From assembly GCA_963823515.1 (NCBI GenBank), contig CAWGMB010000002.1, positions 372,001-436,000 of the forward strand: a stretch of 64,000 nucleotides of DNA, given 5' to 3'. The notes under the pieces are model-generated. The model saw only the letters and a list, made by a program, of their open reading frames with translations, searched no databases and was not told the DNA's origin. This DNA is from Miltoncostaea sp963823515 (GTDB lineage Bacteria > Actinomycetota > Thermoleophilia > Miltoncostaeales > Miltoncostaeaceae). This document shows, in pieces, positions 8,806 to 16,675 of the stretch (the stretch's first letter is position 1; the number at the start of each line of letters is the position of its first letter). A program made the translations under genes and the position numbers.

Positions 8806-9636
8806 CTAGCGGAGGAGCGAGAGGACGCTCTGCGGGGCCGAGTTGGCCTGCGAGAGCATCGCCGTGCCGGACTGCTGGAGGATCTGGTTCTTGGTGAACT
8901 GGATCATCTCCGACGCCATGTCGGCGTCACGGATCCGCGACTCTGCGGCCTGGAGGTTCTCCGAGGTCATGCCGAGTCGGCTGATGGTGCTCTCGAGACG
9001 GTTCTGGATGGCACCCAGATTCGCTCGGCTGGTGGTGACGGTGCTGATCGCGGCGTCCAGCGAGGCGATGGCCGCGGTGGCCGAAGCCGCCGTGCCCACG
9101 GCGATGCCGGAGATGCCGAGGTCGGAGACGGAGACGGTGCCGATGGTGAAGGCGATGCTCTGAGCCGAGTTCGCACCCACCTGCAGGGTGACGGCCGTGC
9201 CGGCGGTCGCGACGGAGCCGGCCATGATCTTCAGGCCGTTGAACTCGGTGTCCGTGCCCGTCTTGCCGATCTCGGTCATCAGCTGCTGAACCTCAGTGTC
9301 GAGGTTCCCGCGCTGGGCGTCGGTGAGCGTGCCGTTGGCAGCCTGGACGGCCAGGTCACGCACCCGCTGGAGCATGTCGCCCACGCTGCCCAGGGCACCG
9401 TCGGCCACCTGCACCATCGAGACGCCGTCCCGAGCGTTGTTCTGAGCGACGTTCATGCCGCGGATCTGGGAGCGCATGCCCTCAGAGACGGCGAGGCCGG
9501 CGGCGTCATCCGCCGCGCGGTTGATGCGCAGACCGCTCGACAGCCGCTCCATCGACTTGCTGAGCTGCATGTTCGTGTTCATGAGAACGCGGTGCGCGTT
9601 CGATGCTTCGACGTTGTTGTAGACGCTCAGACCCAT
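8806..9636 (-). CDS. fliC: Flagellin 1
   Basis: 276 residues, the compact type with only the D0/D1 domains and no D2/D3 insert. The N-terminus carries SGLRINRAADDAAGLAVSE and the C-terminus carries ESRIRDADMASEM followed by QILQQSGTAMLSQAN, both flagellin hallmarks. The centre (about 140-210) is rich in Ser, Thr and Ala and offers sites for O-glycosylation. The Shine-Dalgarno AAGGAGG (9641-9647) is strong and overlaps GGA motifs recognised by CsrA. A sigma-28 promoter lies upstream at 9748-9774. The product is about three-quarters identical by eye to the second flagellin at 23.1 kb. It is exported by the flagellar type III system. Confidence 0.96.
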   Translation of the reverse strand: MGLSVYNNVEASNAHRVLMNTNMQLSKSMERLSSGLRINRAADDAAGLAVSEGMRSQIRGMNVAQNNARDGVSMVQVADGALGSVGDMLQRVRDLAVQAANGTLTDAQRGNLDTEVQQLMTEIGKTGTDTEFNGLKIMAGSVATAGTAVTLQVGANSAQSIAFTIGTVSVSDLGISGIAVGTAASATAAIASLDAAISTVTTSRANLGAIQNRLESTISRLGMTSENLQAAESRIRDADMASEMIQFTKNQILQQSGTAMLSQANSAPQSVLSLLR

Positions 9637-9741
9637 GATTCCTCCTTGAATCCAGGTCGATCAGGGAAAAGCCATCACTCCGGCCCGCATCCGTGCGAGT
9701 GTCGGGGCGATGCCGCGGCGCCATCCTGGAGCACGCGTTCG
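9637..9741 (-). promoter_or_regulatory. Flagellin 1 mRNA leader, candidate CsrA target
   Basis: This roughly 105-base leader contains several GGA triplets, including two within the Shine-Dalgarno segment AAGGAGGA. CsrA represses flagellin translation by binding GGA sites that overlap the ribosome-binding site, and FliW relieves this. csrA is the next gene upstream and fliW is present at 22.6 kb, so the same control is inferred here. No coding region is seen in the leader. Confidence 0.5.
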
Positions 9742-9747
9742 AGGTGT

Positions 9748-9774
9748 TTATCGGCAGGTCCGCGCAGCCCTTGA
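9748..9774 (-). promoter_or_regulatory. Sigma-28 (FliA)-type promoter of flagellin 1
   Basis: The minus strand reads TCAA, 15 bases, GCCGATAA; the downstream box is a perfect match to the FliA -10 consensus. It lies in the csrA-fliC1 intergenic region and would start the flagellin message near 9741. Confidence 0.85.
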
Positions 9775-9814
9775 GCGGCGTCCCCCGCGAGGCGTGGATT
9801 TCCTCTATGAGCCC

Positions 9815-10063
9815 CTAACGGGGCGCGGTCTCATCCGCCTCGCCCATCATCCCGAGGGCCTGGTCGAGGGCGTCCTTGCTCGATTCCGCCGCCTCGAGGT
9901 TCTGCGCCTGGATCTCCAGGAAGACCTCCTTGCGGAACACCGGGACGTCCCGGGGGGCCTGGATGCCCAGGCGGACCTTCTCGCCGAGGACGGAGAGCAC
10001 CGACACCTCGATCGCGTCGCCGATCATGATGCTCTGATTCGCCTTGCGGGTCAGCACCAACAT
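9815..10063 (-). CDS. csrA: Carbon storage regulator / flagellin translational repressor CsrA
   Basis: 82 residues. The N-terminus MLVLTRKANQSIMIGD and the RNA-binding segment VRLGIQAPRDVPVFRKEV are diagnostic of CsrA, including the conserved arginine of the GxxAPxxVxVxR motif. The C-terminal tail is extended by about 20 acidic residues. A strong Shine-Dalgarno (AAGGAGG, 10072-10078) lies eight bases before the ATG. The stop codon lies in a small hairpin (9811-9824). In Bacillus, CsrA dimers bind the flagellin leader and are sequestered by FliW; csrA directly upstream of fliC1 fits that role. fliW is 12.5 kb away, beside the second flagellin. Confidence 0.95.
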   Translation of the reverse strand: MLVLTRKANQSIMIGDAIEVSVLSVLGEKVRLGIQAPRDVPVFRKEVFLEIQAQNLEAAESSKDALDQALGMMGEADETAPR

Positions 10064-10170
10064 ATGGGAGGCCTCCTTGCGCCGGACGCGGGTCGGATCC
10101 GAAACTCAGCCGCGTTGACGCTAGTATGTCCGGTCGGCTACACGCGTGCCACAAACCGCCGGGGGGTTGG

Positions 10171-10731
10171 ATGCTGTACGGACGTCGCTTGGATCAGTCG
10201 CTTCAGCACGTCGATGGGTCGCGCTACGCGCTGGTCCACGCGGTCGCGAAGCGCGCCCGCCAGATCACCCTCTGGCTCACGGCCGATCCGGCGGAGCTCC
10301 GGGCCGAAGCGGCCCCGCCGCCGGCGCCGGGCGAGTTGACCTCCCGCGACCCGGTGGCGCTGGCGGAGGCGGAGATCCTCGACGGCGAGGTCAAGGTCCG
10401 CTGGGATCCGGACGGGCTCGACGAGGCGGCCCTCCTCGACATCGACGAGATCGAGACCGACCCGCTCCTGCTCGAGGGCCTCGACGACGACGACTCCGGC
10501 CTCGAAGGCGACGACGAAGGCGTCACGCTGACCCCGGCGCTCGCCCAGGTACTCGAGGGCGAGGCCACCGCCGCCGCCGAGGACGAGCCCGACGCCGACC
10601 CGGCCGACAACGAGGCCGCCGTCGAGGAGCCGGTCGCGGCCGCCGCCTCGACCCCGGGCGAGGTCGAGGAGATCTCGCTCGAAGAAGTCGAGGAGCCTGA
10701 CGAGGACGACGACGAGGACACGGACCTCTAG
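10171..10731 (+). CDS. rpoZ: RNA polymerase omega subunit-like protein with long acidic tail
   Basis: 186 residues from the ATG at 10171, which is preceded by a G-rich Shine-Dalgarno. The first 45 residues resemble the conserved core of omega, especially the RYALVHAVAKRARQI motif that contacts the beta' subunit. Typical omega proteins are 70-110 residues. Here about 120 extra residues follow, dominated by Asp and Glu and ending EDDDEDTDL. The tail is probably disordered. Transcription diverges from csrA; a TTGACG box lies at 10115. Identification rests on the AKRAR motif, so another omega could exist elsewhere in the genome. Confidence 0.7.
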   Translation: MLYGRRLDQSLQHVDGSRYALVHAVAKRARQITLWLTADPAELRAEAAPPPAPGELTSRDPVALAEAEILDGEVKVRWDPDGLDEAALLDIDEIETDPLLLEGLDDDDSGLEGDDEGVTLTPALAQVLEGEATAAAEDEPDADPADNEAAVEEPVAAAASTPGEVEEISLEEVEEPDEDDDEDTDL

Positions 10732-10921
10732 AGGTCGCTCACCCGGCGCCGCCCACGCGCGAGGGTGCAGGACGCTACCGTGGGGGGCGCCGGCCGCGGC
10801 GGGCCGACCAGCCCGAGCCGGCGCGGCGGCCCCCGGCCCGTGCTCCCCGGGGACGCCGACATCCCGAGCGCCGAGGCCCGCGGCGGCGGGTGTGCGGTCG
10901 GCGCGGTGGCGCCGGAGTCGA

Positions 10922-12889
10922 CTACGCGCTCGCCCCGACGGGAGCGGAGACCGATCGGCCGAGGACCACGGACTCGGGAACCGGGACGGCGACGACCGCC
11001 GAGCCCGAGCGGGCGGCCTCGACCGAGGTCAGCACGCAGACCTCGCGGCCGCTCGCGCCCCGCAGGCACGGTGCGGCGCCGCAGACGCCGGGGCGCGCGA
11101 GAGCGGCCACGAGGGGATCGAGCCAGCCCGGCGACAGCACGACGTCGCTCGTGACGAGCAGCGCGGCCTCGCCGGTCGCGATCGCGATCGCCGACGACCA
11201 CGACGCCTGCGGGCCGAGCGGCACGGCGTTGCGGATCACGCGGACATCGCCGCCGAGGCCGGCGATGATCGCAGCCGTGGCGGGCGTCGATCCGTCGTCT
11301 ATCACGATGGCCTCGACGGCGTCGAGGGCAGCGCACGTCGCCACCGCGGAGTGCAGCAGGCGGGTGAGCCCGTCCGGATCGTCGCGGCAGTGGACCACGA
11401 TCGAGAGGCCATTGCGCGGATCACAGGGAAAGGCGTCACCGTTGCGCAGCAGCGCGGTGCCGAGGCTGATCGCGACGCCCGAGGTCTCGTGCAGAGCCAG
11501 CAGGAAGGCGTCCTCGTGATCGGTATCCGGTGTCTGCACCGAAGGCGGGGGGGCGCCGGGCTCGACGCGGGCGACCTCGCGGGCGCGGAGGTAGACGGAC
11601 TCGAGTGCCGCGCGCCAGTGATCGGGGTCCTGGAGGACGGCGGCGGCGGCGGCGGTACGGGCGCCGAGATCGGCGCGGTGGCCGGGGTCGTGGGCGAGCC
11701 GCGCGAGAGCGGCTGCATACTCGACGGGAGTCGCGGCCACGACGTGGACATCCGCCAGACCGGGCTCGTCGATGTCGTAGGTACCCGCCTGCGGGCGCGG
11801 CGGGCGGTAACTGACGACCGGGATCCCGAGGGCCGCAGCCTCGAGACCCGCCGTAAGCGACGCGCAGGGGTGGGCGTCGAGGAAGACGTCCGCGGCGGCG
11901 AGGGCGAGCGAAGGATCGTCCTGGACGCCGAGGGCACGTACGCGCCCCCCGGTGCGCTCGCGGAAAGCGGCCCACGGCCCCTCGTCGGTGGGCCCGACCG
12001 CCAGAACGACGGCCTCCGGCAGATCCTCGAGCGCGGGCTCGACCAGGTCGATGAACCCGATGTCGTCGATCGGCGCGAGCTTGTACGCCGAGGCCATCAC
12101 GAGCAGCGCCAACGCGTCTTCGGGCACGCCCAGTGCCCGGCGGGCGGCCGAGCGGTCGTGGGCGCCGCCCAGGCGCTCGGCAGGCACCGGAAGGAGCGCC
12201 GAGTGCGGGACCGCCACGCGGCGCCGCTCGACCGCCATCCGGGCGGCGGCGGTGCGTGTGCTCACCACCAGATCGGGCACCCGGGGGCCGAGCCAGAAGC
12301 AGTGATCGGCGTGATTGACGAGCAGCACGGGGGGGCGCCCCCGCCGGTCGGCCAGCGCGAGAGCGCTCGCCACCTCGAGCGGGTGGATGTGGAGCACGAC
12401 GAGATCGGCGCGGTCGACCAGCCGGCCGAGGGCGCGGGCGCGCTCCAGGAGGTCGTGGCCCTCGATCCACTCCACCCCTCCCCCGCGCGCCGCGATCGCC
12501 CGCGCGAAGATCTCGGGCAGTTGACCGCGTTGGCGAGTGAGCGCCAGAGTCGGCACGCGCGCGGCGTCTCGCTCGATCCACCTCCAGGCCATGCGCGAGT
12601 GGCCGCCGACGGCGGCGCACTCGGTGACGACGTGCAGGACGCGCTCGGGGCCATCGCCGCGCTCCTTCCGGGGGCCGCGGGGGCACGCGCGGAGGCCGAT
12701 CTCCTCCAGCGCGTCGTCGATGACCGCGCTCGCCATGACACCGGGGTGGCTGTGCCAGGCGAAGTCCGAGGCCACCTGGGCCCAGGCCGCCGCGAGGGCG
12801 TCGTGGCCGCGGTTCGCGAGGTCGCGGATGCGGGCCTCCAAGCCGGCCATTGCCGCGCCGTTGGCGGCAACCCGCTCGCGTGCGCTCAT
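10922..12889 (-). CDS. GT-B plus GT2-like fusion glycosyltransferase
   Basis: The start is the ATG at 12889, overlapping the upstream methyltransferase stop by four bases. The 655-residue protein has an N-terminal GT-B region (RVLHVVTECAAVGGHSRMAWRW; about 80-420), in which the first glutamate of the E-x7-E motif is lost (DAHPCASLTAGLEAAALG). A C-terminal family 2-like GT-A domain follows (GLSIVVHCRDDPDGLTRLL, EAIVIDDGSTP); where an acidic DxD motif is expected it reads LLVTSDVV. The domain order is the reverse of the GT2-GT4 fusion at 6.3 kb. It is the last gene of a three-gene unit with a sigma-28-type promoter. A stretch of about 190 bases to the convergent rpoZ-like gene holds no gene. 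Confidence 0.75.
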   Translation of the reverse strand: MSARERVAANGAAMAGLEARIRDLANRGHDALAAAWAQVASDFAWHSHPGVMASAVIDDALEEIGLRACPRGPRKERGDGPERVLHVVTECAAVGGHSRMAWRWIERDAARVPTLALTRQRGQLPEIFARAIAARGGGVEWIEGHDLLERARALGRLVDRADLVVLHIHPLEVASALALADRRGRPPVLLVNHADHCFWLGPRVPDLVVSTRTAAARMAVERRRVAVPHSALLPVPAERLGGAHDRSAARRALGVPEDALALLVMASAYKLAPIDDIGFIDLVEPALEDLPEAVVLAVGPTDEGPWAAFRERTGGRVRALGVQDDPSLALAAADVFLDAHPCASLTAGLEAAALGIPVVSYRPPRPQAGTYDIDEPGLADVHVVAATPVEYAAALARLAHDPGHRADLGARTAAAAAVLQDPDHWRAALESVYLRAREVARVEPGAPPPSVQTPDTDHEDAFLLALHETSGVAISLGTALLRNGDAFPCDPRNGLSIVVHCRDDPDGLTRLLHSAVATCAALDAVEAIVIDDGSTPATAAIIAGLGGDVRVIRNAVPLGPQASWSSAIAIATGEAALLVTSDVVLSPGWLDPLVAALARPGVCGAAPCLRGASGREVCVLTSVEAARSGSAVVAVPVPESVVLGRSVSAPVGASA

Positions 12890-13617
12890 CCGGTGGCCAC
12901 GGCCCGGATGCCGATATTGGCCGTGAGCTCGGGGGGGAGCTCGGGGCTGATGGCGGTCAGGGCGTCCATCAGGTCGGGCGGCCAGTCGAGCATCATCGCG
13001 TTCGGGACGCACTTGAGTGTGAACCCGAAGCGCTCCTGCACGCGGAAGCCGGCGCCCTCCAGGTCGGCGGCGAGCGTGTCCAGGCCGTAGACGCGCTGGT
13101 GCCCCACGAGGTGGTCGCGCGGCGAGAGGTCGTCCAGGCGCTCCTGGATGCCCATCCGTACGGCCAGGCGGCGGTGCAGCGACTCGCGGTTGGGCACCAC
13201 GACGACGACGGCGCCACCGGGACGCAGCCAACCCCGCACGTGGGCCATCAGCTCGCGCGGGCGGTCGACGTGCTCCATCACGTGCAGGGCGAGCACCGCG
13301 TCGTAGACCGGCCCTGGGGCGAAGTCCTCGAACATCGCCTCGTGGACGACCAGACGGGGGTGCTCCTCGCGGGCGCGGGCAGCGAGCAGCGAGGAGCCCT
13401 CCACCACCTCTGCGTCGAGACCGCGGCCGAGCAGATCGCGGGCCATTTCGCCCGTTCCGTAGCCCATGTCGATGACGCGCCGGGCGTCGCCGGCGGCGGC
13501 GGCAACCCGGGGCGCGCTGATGCGCTGGGCGCGCTCCTCGATGTCGATGTCCTCGATCGCGTCGCTGAGGTAGTACTCGCGCGCGTAGCGGTCGAGCGTC
13601 TCTGGATTGAGTGTCAC
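12886..13617 (-). CDS. Class I SAM-dependent methyltransferase
   Basis: 243 residues with a Rossmann-type methyltransferase core: motif I is VIDMGYGTGEMARDL, motif II follows at DAVLALHVMEHVDRP, and WLRPGGAVVVVVPN is the post-core strand. The first 40 residues are helical. The C-terminal segment LKCVPNAMMLDWPPDLMDAL closely resembles LKPLPNAMMAALPPEVLDGF in the methyltransferase at 15.9 kb, so the two are paralogues with a shared acceptor-binding tail. It is flanked by a TylF-like methyltransferase and a glycosyltransferase in one unit. O- or N-methylation of a sugar, possibly on flagellin, is the likely role. Confidence 0.85.
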   Translation of the reverse strand: MTLNPETLDRYAREYYLSDAIEDIDIEERAQRISAPRVAAAAGDARRVIDMGYGTGEMARDLLGRGLDAEVVEGSSLLAARAREEHPRLVVHEAMFEDFAPGPVYDAVLALHVMEHVDRPRELMAHVRGWLRPGGAVVVVVPNRESLHRRLAVRMGIQERLDDLSPRDHLVGHQRVYGLDTLAADLEGAGFRVQERFGFTLKCVPNAMMLDWPPDLMDALTAISPELPPELTANIGIRAVATG

Positions 13618-13656
13618 TGGCTCAGCTCCTCGGCGAGCGGGACGGTTCCGCCGGTC

Positions 13657-14445
13657 CTACTCGATGACCAGGTAGGACGGCATGCCCGGATTGATCCCGG
13701 GAAAGCGCTTGATCGCGTAGCGGGATAGCCCGAAGACCTCCTTCAGAGCGAGCGTCTCGCCGGGGAAGTCGGGGCAGTTGAGCTCGTCGAAGGCCAGGAT
13801 GCTGCCCTTGGTGACCCGATCACGGAGCAGCTCGAGGCAGTCCTTGGTGGGGCTGTAGATGTCGAAGTCGAAGTAGGCGAAGGCGACGATCGTGTGCGGG
13901 TTCGCCTCCAGATATGCCGCGAAGGTCTCGCTGGCATCGCCCTTCACGATCTCGAACTTGCGCAGGTGCTCGTACGGGACCATCTGCTCCCGCGCAGCCA
14001 GGACGTCGGTCAGGTACTCGTCATGCGCGGTGCCGGTGGCCAGGGAGCCGACCGAGACCAGCCCGTAGTCGCCATCCTTCTCGTCCACCGACGGGAAGCC
14101 GGTGAAGGTGTCGAAGCCGACGATCTTGCGCGCGTAGTTGAGGGGCTCGTAGATCGAGCGGAGAGCGTCGAGCGTCGCCAGGTCGCGGCCGTAGCGGACG
14201 CCGAACTCCATGAGCGCGCCGTTCACGTCGAGGATCCGCTTGTACATCTCGCTGAAGAAGAGCATGCGGCGCATCACGTGGGGGGCGGTGAAGAGCGCGA
14301 TCTGATGCAGCATCTCCCGATCGGGGCCGGGGAAGTCCCGCATCAGCCGCCGCAGACGGTCCTCGGCAGCGATGATCCTGTCCGAGGCGCGGATGTCCAT
14401 GCTCTGGGCGTCGTCCTGCTCGGTGCGGGGAGTCCTGAGAGCCAT
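13657..14445 (-). CDS. TylF/macrocin O-methyltransferase-like sugar methyltransferase
   Basis: 262 residues. The segment GALMEFGVRYGRDLATL matches the SAM-binding motif of the TylF (macrocin O-methyltransferase) type. VGFDTFTGFP, AYFDFDIYSPTKDCLELL and SILAFDELNCPDFPGE fit the metal-dependent sugar O-methyltransferase pattern, with Asp residues for Mg2+. The start at 14445 is preceded by AAGGAGCGAC. A sigma-28-type promoter 35 bases upstream makes this the first gene of a three-gene unit. The target is probably a deoxysugar hydroxyl; the substrate is unproven. Confidence 0.75.
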   Translation of the reverse strand: MALRTPRTEQDDAQSMDIRASDRIIAAEDRLRRLMRDFPGPDREMLHQIALFTAPHVMRRMLFFSEMYKRILDVNGALMEFGVRYGRDLATLDALRSIYEPLNYARKIVGFDTFTGFPSVDEKDGDYGLVSVGSLATGTAHDEYLTDVLAAREQMVPYEHLRKFEIVKGDASETFAAYLEANPHTIVAFAYFDFDIYSPTKDCLELLRDRVTKGSILAFDELNCPDFPGETLALKEVFGLSRYAIKRFPGINPGMPSYLVIE

Positions 14446-14479
14446 GTCGCTCCTTGTCGTCGGCGAGCCGCTGCCCGCT

Positions 14480-14506
14480 CTATCGGCGGGGTGATGCCCC
14501 GCTTGA
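14480..14506 (-). promoter_or_regulatory. Sigma-28-type promoter of the methyltransferase/glycosyltransferase unit
   Basis: The minus strand reads TCAA, 15 bases, GCCGATAG, one base from the FliA -10 consensus. It lies between the FAD protein stop (14572) and the methyltransferase start (14445), with a predicted 28-base leader that includes the ribosome-binding site. Confidence 0.75.
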
Positions 14507-14571
14507 GCGGTCCGCGTCGCGTCAGGCCGCGCCGCTCCCGTCCGGCCTCCCGCGGATCCCGGGCCCCGACG

Positions 14572-15957
14572 TCAGCGGGTCAGCTCCTCGGCGCGAAGCC
14601 CCTGAATCACCTGCTCGTTGAACGAGTCGGCGCCGAAGGCCGTCGCGCCCCCGACGACCTCCGCGTGGAGGCCCGCGGCCTCGAACCGGGCGCGCGCCGC
14701 GTCGAAGGCGTCGACCTCGCGTCGAGAGGGGTCCGGGAAGGCGGGTCCGACCAGCTGGTGCACCACCTCGACCGGCGCGCCCTCACGGACCACCCCGGTG
14801 AGCTCGAGCGACTCGCGCACCGCACGCGCGACGTCCGCGGGCCGCGTGTCGTGCCGCAGTTCGAGGGTGAGCAGCAGCGAACCCGGTCGGTCGCCGCCGG
14901 CCGCGCTCACCCGGAAGGCCGGGATCTCGGGCTCGGGCGCGTGGACGAGGCTCGGCGCGGCGAGTAGATCGCGCTCGTCGACGCGCGCCCACGCGAGCGC
15001 CATGGGAATCCGAGAGGGCGCGTATTCCGCTCCCACGGCCGCGAAGAGCTCCTGGGGGCCCACGCCGAGGATGGGGCGGGTCGCGCGGCGCTCGGTGCCG
15101 TCCTCGAAGCGCAGCTCCGTGGCTCGCCCGTCGGCTCGGACGACGCCCTCCAGGCGCCCGGTGGTGGCGATGCTCACGCGCGGGGCGCAGCGGATGCGCT
15201 CGAGAAGAGCCTCCAGCACGGCCGCCATGCCGCCCGGCTCCACTGTGTGGAATGGCCGGCGGGGACGGAAGCCGGTCGACTCGCCGGCCGCGGCGCGCGC
15301 CAGCGTGCGCGGGTGAAAGAGCGGCATCCACACCTTGCGCCGCATGGCGGCGGGCACCGCGGCCGCGCCGCCGGGATGGATCTTTGCGCACATGGGTGCG
15401 ATGAAGCGCTCGTGGAACGCCGCCCCGTGGTTGGCGCGCGACGCCTCCTCCAGCGAGCAGGAGAACAGGTCGTGGCGGCCGTCGAGCACCCCGGCCTCAC
15501 CGCTCTCGCGGCATGCGGCCTCGGCCTCGGAGGCCATGCGCCGGGCCTCCCCCTCGGAAAGGAGGACGGGAAGACCCTCCAGGTCGACCGTGAAGTAGAA
15601 GTCGTCCACCAGGCGGCCCCCGATGGCCATCGACGGGCGGTCCACCTCGCGCAGGCGCGAGGGCACGAGTCCCTCCACCAGCTCGGCCACCCGCCTCACG
15701 AATCCGGCATGGGCGCCGAAGCCGGCCCGATACTCAGAGAGCGGCGGTGGGTCGCCGGCGTCCTCGCGGTCGATCTCCAGCAGTCGGACGCCGAGCCCGA
15801 GCCGCATTCCGGCGACCTCGAGCGGCGCGAAGCCCCCGCCGACCCCCCGCCGCGGCAGGAGCAGCTCGACCGCCCCGCCGTGACGCAGGCGGGCGTCGGC
15901 AGCGACGAGGGCGGCGATGGAGCCGCCCAGGACGACGAGGGGCGCGGCGCTAGCCAC
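14572..15957 (-). CDS. FAD-dependent oxidoreductase/mutase-like protein
   Basis: 461 residues. The N-terminus APLVVLGGSIAALVAADARL is a dinucleotide-binding fold with a variant GxGxxA motif, followed by a second GG pair (RRGVGGGF). The overall pattern recalls the amine oxidase/UDP-galactopyranose mutase superfamily (a GGMAAVLEAL core and a C-terminal FAD-contacting segment near GGATAFGADSFNEQ). It is the last gene of the FdtA-type operon and overlaps the methyltransferase by eight bases. A role in remodelling the nucleotide sugar or the attached glycan is plausible. Substrate and exact family are not settled; no signal peptide is seen. Confidence 0.65.
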   Translation of the reverse strand: MASAAPLVVLGGSIAALVAADARLRHGGAVELLLPRRGVGGGFAPLEVAGMRLGLGVRLLEIDREDAGDPPPLSEYRAGFGAHAGFVRRVAELVEGLVPSRLREVDRPSMAIGGRLVDDFYFTVDLEGLPVLLSEGEARRMASEAEAACRESGEAGVLDGRHDLFSCSLEEASRANHGAAFHERFIAPMCAKIHPGGAAAVPAAMRRKVWMPLFHPRTLARAAAGESTGFRPRRPFHTVEPGGMAAVLEALLERIRCAPRVSIATTGRLEGVVRADGRATELRFEDGTERRATRPILGVGPQELFAAVGAEYAPSRIPMALAWARVDERDLLAAPSLVHAPEPEIPAFRVSAAGGDRPGSLLLTLELRHDTRPADVARAVRESLELTGVVREGAPVEVVHQLVGPAFPDPSRREVDAFDAARARFEAAGLHAEVVGGATAFGADSFNEQVIQGLRAEELTR

Positions 15958-16675
15958 GTGCCAGCACCAGATAGGTCATCGCGCAGTGCCCGGGCAGATG
16001 GCGGGCGGCCCGCTCGAAGCCGTCGAGCACCTCGGGCGGCAGCGCTGCCATCATCGCGTTCGGCAGCGGCTTCAGCATGACGCCCTCGCGGGCGATCACG
16101 CCCAGACCGGCGGCCCGCGCAAGGTCCACGAGCTTCTCCGCACCCCACAGCCCGAGCGTTTCGAAGCGGGTCCCGCGCTCGGAGATCTCGCGCAGGTCGT
16201 CGATCAGGCCCATCTCGAGGGCCACCAGGCGATGGATCGAGGCGGGGTTCTGCACGGACACGTGGACCAGGCCATCGTCGGCCAGGACGGCGCGCGCGCG
16301 TGAGAGGAGCGCCCCCGGATCGTGCATCTCGTGGATGACGTTGCAGGCCAGGACGTGGTCGAACCCGGCCCCGGTGAGATCCTCCCAACCCGGCTCCTCC
16401 AGACCGGCGCGCAGGAGGGTGACCCCCTCGCCGACCCTCTCGAGCGCCCGATCGAGGTAGTCCTGGGAGCGGTCGACCGCGCTCACCCGCGCGCCGCCGG
16501 CCGCGAGCCTGGCGGTCATCAACCCGGTCGCGCAGCCGAGCTCCAGCACGCGCTGCCCGGGTGCGACCCGCTCGGCGATACGGGCGACCGTGGCCATCGT
16601 GTAGCGGCAGTCGAAGTCGGTGTCGGGATCGTAGATCCCCGCGTAGCCCGAGGCGATCGGCGTCGCGCCCCTCAC
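15950..16675 (-). CDS. Class I SAM-dependent methyltransferase
   Basis: 241 residues, with SAM-binding motif VLELGCATGLMTARLAAGG, acidic residue in VSAVDRSQDY, and HVLACNVIHEMHDPGALL as motif IV. The tail contains LKPLPNAMMAALPPEVLDGF, shared with the paralogue at 12.9 kb. It is the fourth gene of the FdtA-headed operon and overlaps the acyltransferase stop by four bases. Methylation of the amino-sugar product, or of its acyl group, is the likely role. Confidence 0.85.
   Translation of the reverse strand: MRGATPIASGYAGIYDPDTDFDCRYTMATVARIAERVAPGQRVLELGCATGLMTARLAAGGARVSAVDRSQDYLDRALERVGEGVTLLRAGLEEPGWEDLTGAGFDHVLACNVIHEMHDPGALLSRARAVLADDGLVHVSVQNPASIHRLVALEMGLIDDLREISERGTRFETLGLWGAEKLVDLARAAGLGVIAREGVMLKPLPNAMMAALPPEVLDGFERAARHLPGHCAMTYLVLARG

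Noticed and set aside
9811..9824. Hairpin with TAAC loop at the csrA stop, and a similar one at 59645-59658
   Set aside because: Stems are only five base pairs and such sequences are expected by chance in GC-rich DNA; no shared context supports a common element.
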